From assembly GCA_012034055.1 (NCBI GenBank), contig JAAUSG010000027.1:1-33233 (forward strand): a stretch of 33,233 bases of DNA, written 5' to 3'. Shown here one piece after another: positions 1-8,385 of this stretch. The notes beneath the pieces were generated by a model, which did not search any database, was not told the origin of the DNA, and saw only the letters and a list, made by a program, of their open reading frames with translations. The stretch's first letter is position 1. Every line of letters starts with the position of its first letter. The position numbers and the translations under genes are program-made. Source of the DNA: Leptolyngbyaceae cyanobacterium RU_5_1. Its GTDB lineage: Bacteria > Cyanobacteriota > Cyanobacteriia > Leptolyngbyales > Leptolyngbyaceae.

Positions 1-2
1 CT

Positions 3-2218
3 GTTCAGTCGCAGACCCGGGTGTTCTTCTCGAATCTGAAGCTGAAGGCGAATGCGAAGGTGCCAGAGCTTTGGGTGCAGGATGCAGAAACCAATAAAGC
101 CGATGTCTTTCCCCTGTTGGGCGATCGCTACATTCTAGGGCGCAGTTCCAAATCCTGTGACATCGTGATTCGCAATCCTGTAGTTAGCCAGGTGCATTTG
201 TCTCTGAATCGGGAGAAACCACCACCGGGATTTCTGGGCTACTTCTTGCGATCGCCGTTCGTGATGAAGGACGAAAACTCTACCAACGGGATCTATCGGG
301 GCAAGCGGCGAATCCGCAAGATCGTCCTGCGGCACGGGGACGTTTACACATTGGGACCCTCGGAATTAGCAGATGCGGTTCGGATCAAGTACAGAGATCC
401 ACCCCCCTGGTTTGTGAAAGCGTTTCGTTATGGGGTCTTTGGCGTCGGTGGGCTTTCGGCTCTGGCAACATTAGTGACATTGGCAGAATGGCAGAAGGTA
501 AACGTGGCCCCATTGCCTAACTCGGTTCAAGGGCCGGTCATGATCCTGGCCCGCGATGGAGAAACCGCTCTCAGTTCCCCGATTACTCGCTCCCATGCGG
601 AACTCAAGAACCTGTCAGAATTTTCCCAATACTTACCCAGAGCAGTGATTGCCTCTGAAGACTCCCGCTTCTACTGGCACGTTGGGGTGGATCCAATTGG
701 AACGCTGCGGGCGTTGGTGGCCAATGTTCGCGGCGGTGAAATTCGCGAGGGTGGCAGTACCCTGACCCAGCAGCTTGCCCGTAGCATCTTTCGCAGTTAC
801 GTGGGCACAGATGACTCGGCAGGTCGCAAACTGCGGGAAGCGGCAGTTGCGCTCAAAATGGAGACGTTTTACAGCAAAGACTCTTTGCTACTGTTGTACC
901 TGAACCGAGTCTATATGGGCAGCGGTACTTATGGCTTTGAGGATGCGGCGCAGTTCTACCTGGGTAAATCAGCCAAAGACCTGACGCTGTCGGAAGCGGC
1001 GACGCTGGCTGGACTCCTTCCGGCTCCTAACCGATTTAACCCGGTGCGGGATTATCAAAAGGCGATCGACCAGCGAAATGGGGTGATCCAACGGATGCAG
1101 GAATTGGGCATGGTCAGTGCAGAGGAGGCCCAACGGGCCCGGCGATCGCGGATTGACATCAACCCGAAAGCCAAAGAGGAACTGCAAAATGTCCGCGCTC
1201 CCTACTATCACGACCAGGTCTATGCCGATCTGGAAGCGCTCTTGGGTGCTGAGGTGGCAAAAGAGGGAAATTTTATTGTTGAGACTGGCATGGAGCCGCG
1301 TATGCAAGCGGCAGCCGAAGCGGCGCTGCGAGAAGGCGTTAACACCTTGGGAGCCAGTGCTGGATTTTCTCAGGGGGCGATCGTCACCCTGGATGCCAAA
1401 ACCGGTGAGGTGCTGGCCCTGGTTGGCGGCGTGGACTATAAAAAAGCCAGTTTAACCGGGCAACCCAGGCCTACCGGCAACCCGGTTCCACCTTCAAAGT
1501 GTTCGCCTACACCGCTGCACTCCAGCAGGGAATTCCACCCGGTACGGCCTTCTCCTGTGCTCCCCTCAGTTGGGCTGGACAGTCTTTCGAGGGCTGTCGT
1601 TCTGGAGGGAGCAGTATGGATATGTACACGGGGTTAGCGCTGTCCGAGAACGTGGTTGCCTTGCGCATTGCTCAAGAAGTCGGACTCGATCGCGTGATTC
1701 AGATGGCCAGGCGAATGGGCATCCAGTCGAATATCAAACCAGCTCCTGGTCTGGTGTTGGGTCAAAGTGAGGTCACCGTGTTGGATATGACGGGCGCGAT
1801 CGGGGTGCTAGCCGATCGCGGGATTCGCAACCGTCCTCGCACCATTCGCCGCATTTTTGACAGCAGCGATTGCAAAGATCGCAAGAACCTGAAGACCTGC
1901 TACGTGATCTACTCAATCGAGCAAGATTCAGAGTCCAATCAGTCCGTGATTAGCCCAGAGGTGGCAGACACGATGACCCAACTGATGCGCGGCGTGGTGC
2001 AGAGTGGAACTGGCAGAGATGCCGCGATCGGACTGGGAGAAGCGGGCAAAACCGGCACCACCAATGACAACGTAGACCTCTGGTTTGTCGGTTACATTCC
2101 CGATCAGCAACTGGTCACCAGCATCTGGCTGGGCAATGACGACAACACTCCTACCTCCGGCAGTAGCGCCCAAGCCGCCCAACTGTGGGGGAACTACATG
2201 AGTCGGGTTGCGAGGTAG
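3..2218 (+). pseudogene. FHA-domain class A penicillin-binding protein (bifunctional transglycosylase/transpeptidase), 5'-partial and frameshifted
   Basis: Class A PBPs polymerise and cross-link peptidoglycan on the outer face of the inner membrane. An N-terminal FHA domain is visible (GRSSKSCDI, then SQVHLSL near 130-200), followed by one membrane segment (about 430-480). The GT51 domain has EDSRFYWHVG (about 658) and GGSTLTQQ (about 753). The transpeptidase domain carries STFK (Ser codon 1487-1489), SEN (about 1645) and KTGTTN (about 2047). The frame is open to the left edge and the residues before the GTG at 21 fit the family, so the true start lies outside the window. One base is missing in the A6 run at 1440-1445. 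The first frame runs off to a stop at 1637 and loses the SxxK serine; the second frame (open from before 1487 to 2218) restores it. A sequencing deletion (A7 to A6) is the simplest explanation. Fusion to a phosphothreonine-reading FHA domain suggests control by a Ser/Thr kinase (inference). Confidence 0.9.
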
Positions 2219-2257
2219 TACCGTCACAAGAACTGTTACATGCGGCGGCAGGTGAGC

Positions 2258-2707
2258 CTACCTAACGCTGTTGCCGTCCCCCAAGCCAGCCTTGACTGTG
2301 GTGGGTTTTGCGCAGGGTGGGCGCACCATTGTGTCAAGCAGGCGATCGAGGACAGTAGCTAAATTCGTGTTCTGGCAAAACCCAGTATGGACTCGCGAGG
2401 TCTGAATCATTGTGCTGCGGGGTGCAACGAGCCAGTGGAAGCGCTCCCGTGGCGGGAGTTGACCAATCGGTCCAGCGTGTTCCCCACCGGCACAAATGAT
2501 TGGGATAGCGGCCAGGTGGTTGCGAATGACGTTCATATCTAATCTTAAATCGATCGCGATCAGTCGTTGCTCGTTGAGTTCAATCCGGGCTTCCAGAAAG
2601 CGTTGGGCTGCGCATGAGACAATCGCGCCAACGTTGACAAACTCTTCCCGCTCAACGTTAGGAACAACGCGGATGATGGCGTAATCATAGGTAACGCGAT
2701 CGGGCAC
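2258..2707 (-). CDS. DUF3037 domain protein
   Basis: A protein of about 149 residues, recognised as DUF3037 by the opening YDYAIIRVVPNVEREEFVNV and the later RFHWLVAPRSTMIQ. The function of the family is unknown. I chose the GTG at 2707 because it follows GGAGGAGG at ideal distance; the longer open frame to 2851 is only read-through overlapping the upstream gene. The start overlaps the end of the HipA-like gene by 23 bases, which implies translational coupling. DUF3037 genes commonly sit next to HipA-like kinase genes, so the two products probably act together, perhaps as a toxin-antitoxin or stress module (inference). It is convergent with the PBP gene, with only 39 bases between them. Confidence 0.8.
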   Translation of the reverse strand: MPDRVTYDYAIIRVVPNVEREEFVNVGAIVSCAAQRFLEARIELNEQRLIAIDLRLDMNVIRNHLAAIPIICAGGEHAGPIGQLPPRERFHWLVAPRSTMIQTSRVHTGFCQNTNLATVLDRLLDTMVRPPCAKPTTVKAGLGDGNSVR

Positions 2708-3460
2708 GAATTGCCTCCTCCAGGAAAGTATGGGGTAGTTCCAGGCGATTGAGTAGATACTCGATATAGGCTGCTCGATGTTGAGTGATCTCACTAAAGG
2801 GGGAGCTTTCAACCAACCAGGCATCCGGAATGAGTTGAATAATCTGGTCAATGATAGCTGGCGTGAGTTGTCCAGTCATCTTCGAGTCTATCGCTTGAAG
2901 TGCGCTGGACAGGGGGAGTAAAACGTGGTCTTTGATTGCGGGGAACGGGTCGCGGCTGCGATCGCGGTAATTTTTCCAGGTGTGATGAAAGTAAAGGGCT
3001 GCGCCGTGGTCGATCAGCCAGAGCCGTCGATGCCAAATCAGCATATTCGTGTTGCGCGGCGTGCGATCGATGTTGGTCACATACGCATCAAACCAGACTA
3101 CTGAAGACGCGAGATCCGCGTCAAGATTCTCTGCGATTGGATCAAAGCTTACGGAGCCAGGCAGGTAATCGAGCGCAAGGTTGAGACCGGCACTGGCTCT
3201 AATCAGATCCTGGATTTCTGGATCAGGCTCAGTGCGGCAAGTTCGGGGTCGAGTTCAACGAACACGATTTCTGGAACTGGCAGCCCTAACGTGCGGGCAA
3301 TCTCCCCCGCCACCAGCTCGGCAATCAGAGATTTGGGGCCCTGTCCTGCGCCGCGAAATTTCAGCACGTATACTCCATCATCATCGGCTTCCACAATGGC
3401 CGGAAGCGATCCCCCCTCGCGTAATGGAGTGACATACCTCGTCGCCGTGACCGTTCGCAC
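2685..3460 (-). pseudogene. HipA-like kinase family protein (HipA_2 type), single-base frameshift
   Basis: HipA-like proteins are Ser/Thr kinases; classical HipA phosphorylates glutamyl-tRNA synthetase and causes persistence. The N-terminal frame has the nucleotide-binding lysine motif YVLKFRGAGQG and ELVAGEIARTLGLPVPE. The C-terminal frame has TNIDRTPRNTNML (catalytic-loop Asp and Asn) and LWLIDHG (metal-binding, DFG-like). The start is GTG at 3460, with GAGG six bases upstream; the TTG at 3472 is less likely. The two parts lie in different frames and join near 3236, where GAACTTGCCGCACT needs one more G to read ELGRTEPDPEIQDLI. With that base the gene is complete, about 258 residues. Either it is a pseudogene or the sequence has a one-base error; the conservation of both halves favours an error. 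The target is unknown. Confidence 0.78.
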
Positions 3461-3492
3461 AATTGTCCTCAATCAGGTTCTCTACAATAATC

Positions 3493-3527
3493 TGACAAAT
3501 GACAGATGACAAATGACAAATGACAAA
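3493..3527. repeat. Short tandem repeat (TGACAAA heptamer)
   Basis: Five near-identical 7-bp units of the type TGACAAA/TGACAGA lie between the HipA-like gene and the glycosyltransferase gene. The same heptamer reappears at 12828-12869. Such repeats are common in cyanobacterial spacers. Confidence 0.8.
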
Positions 3528-3561
3528 AAATCATCACTTCGCACTTCACCCTTCGCATAAT

Positions 3562-4833
3562 TTACCCCGCCCACAATTGTTGGGAAAACCGAATTGCCAG
3601 GCTGAATAGCAACAGGGCAAAGAAGCTACAGATGGGGTAACCCCAGCGGGGATAGCGGCTTAACAGGATGCCGAAGGCGATCGCGACTGGCACCACGGCG
3701 TACATATACCGCTCTGCCGAGATAGTGCGTCCAGTGCCCAAAATTAGCGCTACGCTCAACAGTCCATAGGCTGCCGCCACAGGCCGCAGCTCTCGTCGAA
3801 AATGCCATGCCAAATAGGCGCTACCGAGTACCATCACGACGTTAACCAGGGGTGACCCTGCCAGAATCCACAGCAGCAGAGCCAAAACACAGAAGCCCCA
3901 GCGCGTGCGGACTTTCCCTAGTTGCTGCCGAAAACGCCAGATTAAGCAAGTGATCGCGCAGATGGCCAGAACCGCGATCGGGTAAAGTGGGTCAAGAATC
4001 TTCCCTGATTTCCAAGTTGCAGAACCTAGCGTAATTTGCACGAGTGACTTGAGCCACGCTTGCCCGTAGGCTAGCTCGTGGGGGTGCCATGCCTTTTGAA
4101 CTTTGAGAAACGCCAGCAGTTCGCTAAATTGCAGCCAGCAGAACAGGCTGTAGAACAATGCGCCCGTTCCTGCCGCTAGACTGCACAGGTAGGCCGGCAG
4201 TCCACGCTGCTCTTTCCACGACACGAACAGAAAGGCTGGAACTAGCATCAGTCCGGGTAAGCGAGTCGCACTCGCTAACGCTCCCCAAACGGCTGCCCAT
4301 CCGTACTGTTTTCGGTCGAATGATGCGAGAGCAGCCGTGCTGACCAGCAGAAACACGCCTTCAGTGTAGAGGACTGTACCGAATAGAGAGAATGGGCACC
4401 AGACCAGGGCGATCGCGGCCCACCGAGCTGCCTGTTGTCCATGTCGTTCGTTGACCCAGTGATAGAGGAGAATCAGGGCAGCCAGGAATGCCAGATTGTT
4501 AGCCAGAAGTCCTGCCGCTTCTGGAGGCAATCCCAGCAGCATGCCGGCCCGAATCAACAGCGGCAAAGCCGGGAAAAAAGCGATATTGTAGGCTTTGCCG
4601 TCATCAGCATACTCGTAACCGGTCTCGGCAATTTGCAGATAGAACTGGCTATCCCACCGAATCAGTGCCTGCCAGTCTCGTGGGACTACCACACCTCCTG
4701 CTGGTATGGGTAGGACGGGTGCAACAAGCCAGATTGCGATCAAAATCAGCAAGCGACTCAGTGCCCAGTGAGCGATCGCAAATCCTACGGCACTGTGCGT
4801 GATTTTGGCTCCCCACGCCCCTCTGCGGCTCAT
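3562..4833 (-). CDS. PIG-V-like polytopic membrane glycosyltransferase (putative mannosyltransferase)
   Basis: A 423-residue integral membrane protein with about ten hydrophobic segments. Family marks of the PIG-V/GT-C type are RWDSQFYLQIAETGYEY (acidic residue in the first extracytoplasmic loop), NIAFFPALPLLIR, LYTEGVFLL and SATRLPG. Such enzymes move a sugar from a lipid-linked donor to an acceptor on the periplasmic side; donor and acceptor cannot be told from sequence. I start at ATG 4833; the frame opens one codon earlier with a TTG, and an in-frame stop lies a few codons upstream. No clear ribosome site is seen. The gene stands alone between repeat-rich spacers. The mannosyl assignment rests on family resemblance only. 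Confidence 0.8.
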   Translation of the reverse strand: MSRRGAWGAKITHSAVGFAIAHWALSRLLILIAIWLVAPVLPIPAGGVVVPRDWQALIRWDSQFYLQIAETGYEYADDGKAYNIAFFPALPLLIRAGMLLGLPPEAAGLLANNLAFLAALILLYHWVNERHGQQAARWAAIALVWCPFSLFGTVLYTEGVFLLVSTAALASFDRKQYGWAAVWGALASATRLPGLMLVPAFLFVSWKEQRGLPAYLCSLAAGTGALFYSLFCWLQFSELLAFLKVQKAWHPHELAYGQAWLKSLVQITLGSATWKSGKILDPLYPIAVLAICAITCLIWRFRQQLGKVRTRWGFCVLALLLWILAGSPLVNVVMVLGSAYLAWHFRRELRPVAAAYGLLSVALILGTGRTISAERYMYAVVPVAIAFGILLSRYPRWGYPICSFFALLLFSLAIRFSQQLWAG

Positions 4834-4900
4834 CAATGATTTGCGTTCCCTGGTTCACCGACAACTTGCCAACCATTGTCGCACTGACACCGATTTAAGT

Positions 4901-4973
4901 TAAACCCTGTCCACGTCCAGACCTGGAGTTTTTATGTAGGGAAAGCTACAGATTCCGAGCTGGACGTGTTTAG
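4901..4973 (+). repeat. 73-bp structured interspersed repeat, copy 1
   Basis: This stretch is about 88 percent identical by eye to 21741-21814, in the same orientation. Its ends are inverted (CACGTCCAG ... CTGGACGTG, with TAAAC ... GTTTA outside), so it folds into a long hairpin. The interior block GGGAAAGCTACAGATTCCGAG is identical in both copies. It lies upstream of the glycosyltransferase start and beyond the end of the BMP gene. It could be a MITE-like element or an RNA element. Confidence 0.75.
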
Positions 4974-5114
4974 TGTCCTTATTTATTCGCCACCCTCAAA
5001 ACCGCTTTTTGAAACTCTTGCTCAGAAGGACTTCCAAAATTGCTTTGATGCAGTGGCGAAAACGTCGGGACACGATTGTAGATTTTTAATCTCCAATTTA
5101 AAATCTCCAATTCC

Positions 5115-6187
5115 CTACGCTGCTCCTTTGGCACAGCGGGTTTCTTTGCCGTCATCTGTGCAGGGTTCAAAGGTGAGTTTCCTGGATAGGATGGCATCTT
5201 GGGTTTTCTTGACTTGCTCTTGGAGTGTTGCAGGAACGGACTGATTGTATTTGCCGAGGTAGAGGATTTCGGGCTCTTCCAGTCCCAGTGTGTAGATTTG
5301 TCCTTTGAGTTTGTTGGCGATCGCAGATCGGCGAGTTTAGCGATCGCCAGATCAATCCGCTTCACGGCGCTGGTGAGTACGGCTTTAGGTGCGACATCAA
5401 GCTGGTCTGCAGTGTTGCCAAAGGCATACACCCCCTTGTCGCTAGCAGTCTGCAGCACGGTCGAAGCGGCATTATCCAGCCATTGGTAAATCACGTCGGC
5501 ACCCGAAGAGATCAGGGCTTCTGCCGCTTCCTTGGCTTTCGCGGCATCATTCCAATCACCGGTGAAGGTAGAACTGATCTGCACGGTTGGATCAACGGAT
5601 TTGACGCCTAGCTGAAGTCCGCGCAGCTCTTCTTGGGTCGCCTGAAATTCTTGTCCGGCAATGTAGGCGATCTTCTTCGATTTGGTAGTGGAAGCCGCAA
5701 TCATGCCGCAGAGGTAGCTGGCTTGCAGGTGGTCAATCCGTAAGGCGGCAATGTTAGAACCCGAAGCGGCTCCGTTCACGCCGATAAAAAAAGTTTTCGG
5801 AAACTGGCTGGCAACCTGCTGGATCGCCGCATCAAATTGTCCGCCATGCGCGTAGACCAGGTTGAATCCTCGTCGAGCAAAATCGGAAAGTGCTTCTGCT
5901 TGTTCTGGTTGCCCAATCTTTTCGACATAGGCTGTTTCTATTCCTGGTGTCTTCTTAATTTCGTTCAGCCCTTCGTAGCCAACTTGATTCCAGGCTTTGT
6001 CTGTGATCACTCCAGGCAAGACGATCGCCACTTTGAAATCCTGAGCGGCTGGATTAGCAGCAGACTCAGGAGGAGGACTCGTTGTAGAAGTGGTGGGAGT
6101 ATTGGCACACGCTTTAAGCAGTAGACTGCTTGCCAGTGCGGCAGAACTCGTGACCAGAAACTGACGCCGATCAAACCTTGCCGTCAT
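5115..6187 (-). pseudogene. BMP/Med-family ABC transporter substrate-binding lipoprotein, C-terminal frameshift
   Basis: A periplasmic solute-binding protein of the basic membrane protein family, whose known members bind purine nucleosides. The N-terminus has twin arginines (DRRQFL) and a lipobox-like LLKAC, so it is probably a Tat- or Sec-exported lipoprotein. Family motifs include VAIVLPGVITDKAWNQVGYEG, NLVYAHGGQFD, YLCGMIAA and DVIYQWLDNAAST. ATG 6187 has AAGGAG nine bases upstream. Near 5324 the frame breaks: GATCTGCGATCGCC needs another G to read DLAIANKLKGQIYTLGLEEP and then end at the TAG 5115-5117. Without it an unrelated tail runs to 4979. The break abuts GCGATCGC, as in two other genes here. 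No permease or ATPase gene is adjacent, so it must work with components encoded elsewhere. Confidence 0.85.
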
Positions 6188-6675
6188 GTGTAGAGACTCC
6201 TTGCTGCAAGATTGGGGGTTAAACCGCTTGTTTTTCTATAGCAAAACCTAACGTCTGCAAGCAGTGTAGTATGACTGTGCTGGATTTGAGAAGAGAAATG
6301 GGCGATCGCAAAGGTAAGTCACATCGACATTTGCTGCCAATGACCGCTTACGTTTGCCGATCGCCCAGGCTTAGTCAGGTGCCTTGTTGAATGCCATCAG
6401 TTGAATGTCATCAAGTGATGGTGTCGCAATCACAACGCTATGCAGTCATTAAAGAGCTTCTACAGCAGCAAATTGTATTCCGAAACACATTTGACAACTA
6501 CGGACAACCGTTGTGAGCGAAATCACTGAATACTCAATAATTCGTCACGACGAAGCTTACAGGACATCACAATTTTTTTCGATTGTGCTCACGTCTGGAA
6601 ACGGGAAGATTGCCGATGATTAAACATATAAGCGCTCCAAAAAAACGATTAGGATTCAGATTTCTTCTAGTTGAG

Positions 6676-6823
6676 TTGACGAGATTGAGTACTCCTAAGA
6701 TAAAAATTTGACTTCTTGTTTGACGCTCTAGATTTAGCCACCGTTAAGTTTCAATCTCCTCTTTCCTGACGATCAAATGGGACAACGTAACAGCTCTGGG
6801 AAAACTTCCCAGAGCTTTTTCTT
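6676..6823 (+). ncRNA. Candidate small RNA upstream of an orphan terminator
   Basis: The hairpin at 6792-6823 has its T-run on the plus strand, yet no plus-strand gene precedes it. A promoter-like pair, TTGACG (6676-6681) and GATAAA (6699-6704), spaced 17, lies upstream. A transcript of roughly 110 nt would start near 6711. I do not recognise an RNA family. The hairpin might instead end nrdJ transcripts from the other side. Confidence 0.3.
6792..6823 (+). terminator. Rho-independent terminator
   Basis: A perfect 11-bp stem AGCTCTGGGAA / TTCCCAGAGCT encloses the loop AAC and is followed by TTTTCTT on the plus strand. It is one of the clearest terminators in the window. It lies about 64 bases beyond the end of nrdJ, so it may also act on leftward transcripts, although no T-run follows it on that strand. 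Confidence 0.75.
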
Positions 6824-6886
6824 ACCTGATTAAGTCGCTGATAGAGGGTAAATCTGGAATCTCTTCTACTTTCACCCTTCATCCCT

Positions 6887-8385
6887 TCACCCCCTCTTCT
6901 CCGGCAACATACATTTATCGCTATCACACCCTGCTGGACCTTCAGCCGTTGCAAAGCCAGAGTCATACTGACTGAGCGCGGTGTAAAAATTGTTGGTACG
7001 CTGGCGGGTTTTAACGGCTTGCTGCAGGCGATCGAACGTAGCCTTGTCAATTTTCTCGAACGGCAATCGCGGGAAGGGCGCATCGAAGCGGGCCAGGAGG
7101 GCAGCACTGATGTAGCCTTCGTCATGGGCGATCGCCTGATAAATCCGCTGTGCCAGGGGTTCCACTTCAGCTTCGGTTAGTTCAATGGTGGCACTGGTGT
7201 TGTGGGTGGTGTAATAGGTTTGCACCTGCATGTAAAAGTCGAACTGCGCCAGGGCAGAGAATTTCTCAATCGCAATTTGATCCGCTCCCGGCAGGTTCGC
7301 CCAGGAAACTTCAACCGGGATTTCCACCAGCCATTCGGTGCAGCGCGGGTCAAAGGGCTCGTTGAGTAAATTGCCCTGATCGTCTTTGTCCGATTGGGAG
7401 GGCACGATGCTGTAGCCGTAGTCCAGACAGGACAGGGCCACTGGATCGTTTTTGCGGAAGGTAATGCGGCGGATAAAGCGTTGCGCTTTGGGGGGATGCC
7501 AACCGGGGCTGGCTCCGGTGAGCAGGGATTTGGTGCCAGCCGGTTGAACGGTGGTACAGCGGTTAGGGCGTTTGAGACCGTGCGATCGCAATAGTCCCAG
7601 ACGACTTGATGCACAATCTCTTTCCAGCGGCTCAGATAGTCCCGCTCCCGCTGCCGAAACTCCAAGCCTTTGACCGTATCCGGTCGGCCTGCTTCCCACC
7701 AGCGCAACCAGTCCACCCCAAAGGCATGGACAAAGAAGTCGAATAGCCCGGTGAAGGAAACGCCGACGATCGGATCCAGTTCGCGCGATCGCTGATAGCG
7801 CGGCTCTTCAAACCGATGGTTGAGCAAGGCGGCTACGGACAGCGCCCCTGCCATAAAGGCTTGCTCTTGCGCCTTACAATCGAGCGGATCAAGTTGATTA
7901 AGATGAATTTCTGCCAGGTTGCAGTGAAAATCGGAGCCGAGAATTTCCAGTTTTATCTTTTTGTTACCCTAGAGGCTCTTTATCCTCCAGTTCTAACGCT
8001 TCGTCATTTGCGTTAGCTCCGAGTACCTTTTCTACAAGCGAACGGAAGTAATCAGGTAATACCCTTTGTAATGACCGCAGTAAGTTCTTCCATTCACCTG
8101 TAGCCCGACACTCGTGGAGATGCCAAACGGCATAAGCAAAATGCTCAGATTATATTCTTTCCAAACCGTATCTTTTTATAGCTTGATTGGAAAGGTTCAC
8201 TCTCTACTCTGTACGGTGCTAGAAGCTTTTTAGGTCTTCTAGTTACCACGGGATTAGCGTCTCAGCCTTCCCCGTTTTTGCCGGGTTTTTAACGTGAGGC
8301 AAAATTATCTACCACACGGATTCAAACCATAACGACCCATTCGATGTTCCAACTCAAGGTCTAATTCATCCATGCAATTGACCAT
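6887..8385 (-). CDS. nrdJ: Class II ribonucleotide reductase, C-terminal part (intron-interrupted and frameshifted)
   Basis: This is the C-terminal part of adenosylcobalamin-dependent ribonucleoside-triphosphate reductase. It appears to begin at ATG 8385, behind AGGAGG with a six-base gap, and reads 25 codons to RYGLNPCG. The group I-like intron (7948-8310) follows, then EILGSDFHCNLAEIHLNQ resumes at 7947. Later marks are SRELDPIVGVSFTGLFDFF, CTTVQPAGTKSLL and HNTSATIE. The end has GCDSDKC, whose cysteine pair re-reduces the active site. Active-site residues N-x-C-x-E are split by the intron between G and E. Near 7582 one base is missing (GATCGCACGG should be GATCGCCACGG, giving DRHGLKRPNRC), again beside GCGATCGC. 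Spliced and corrected it would give about 378 residues. Its start overlaps the end of the N-terminal part by 20 bases. Confidence 0.85.
7948..8310 (-). ncRNA. Group I-like self-splicing intron in nrdJ
   Basis: The 363-nt insert separates NPCG from EILG exactly, with no base gained or lost in the joined codons. The upstream exon ends in U and the insert ends in G, as group I splicing requires. The exon end CGUGUGGU pairs with intron GCCUCACG at positions 11-18 (terminal U-G wobble, one mismatch), forming P1. The downstream exon GAAAUU pairs with intron AAUUUU, forming P10. P4 is ACGGG/CCCGU (36-40 with 59-63), P6a is CUAGAAG/CUUCUAG (69-75 with 86-92), and P8 is CUUUCCAA/UUGGAAAG (117-124 with 147-154). 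P7 is CAGAGUA with UAAUCUG (159-165), with one mismatch. I could not place P3. No endonuclease gene is evident. Confidence 0.8.
7964..8149 (-). other. Start-less open frame inside the nrdJ intron
   Basis: In the 3' half of the intron, just after the core, 61 sense codons run from a TAA to a TAA. There is no ATG, GTG or TTG start in frame. The residues look protein-like (for example AVWHLHECRATGEW and LPDYFRSLVEKVL), but I recognise no family. It could be a decayed intron-borne gene or chance. A hairpin CUAACGC/GCGUUAG lies within it. Confidence 0.25.

Larger units (their letters stand above)
6188..6886. other. Gene-free stretch with inverted repeats, a 14-mer tandem repeat and a terminator
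   Basis: No convincing coding frame is present. It holds a long imperfect inverted repeat (6300-6318 with 6347-6366, both ending in GGGCGATCG), a 14-bp tandem repeat TTGAATGyCATCAr (about 6388-6415) and a small hairpin CACAAT/ATTGTG (about 6568-6588). A strong terminator hairpin lies at 6792-6823. The BMP promoter should lie near 6190-6300 reading leftward. An unannotated plus-strand transcript ending at 6823 is possible. Confidence 0.5.

Noticed and set aside
1440..1445. Programmed -1 frameshifting at A6 in the PBP gene
   Set aside because: The run is short, the preceding codon does not form a full slippery heptamer, and six other genes in the window show the same kind of single-base loss. 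A sequence error is more likely.
2708..2851. Longer DUF3037 start
   Set aside because: This stretch is the antiframe of the HipA-like C-terminus and is not part of DUF3037; the GTG at 2707 has an ideal ribosome site.
4901..4973. Integron attC-like site
   Set aside because: The hairpin ends do not have the GTTRRRY core on the right side, and no integrase or cassette array is near.
4979..5114. Extended C-terminus of the BMP protein
   Set aside because: It is read-through in the wrong frame; the family sequence ends at the TAG at 5115-5117 in the restored frame.
8018..8030. Alternative P7 3' strand UACUC in the intron, pairing with GAGUA
   Set aside because: It would put about 120 bases between P8 and P7, which group I cores do not allow. 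The AAGAAUAUAAUCUG just after P8 fits better despite one mismatch.
7948..8310. Group II intron or intein as the nrdJ insert
   Set aside because: No domain V-like hairpin with AY end and no reverse transcriptase. The insert has stops in all useful frames, so it cannot be an intein.
8366..8385. T4 gene 60-like translational bypass in nrdJ (GGA before TGA)
   Set aside because: No matching GGA landing codon in the correct downstream frame.
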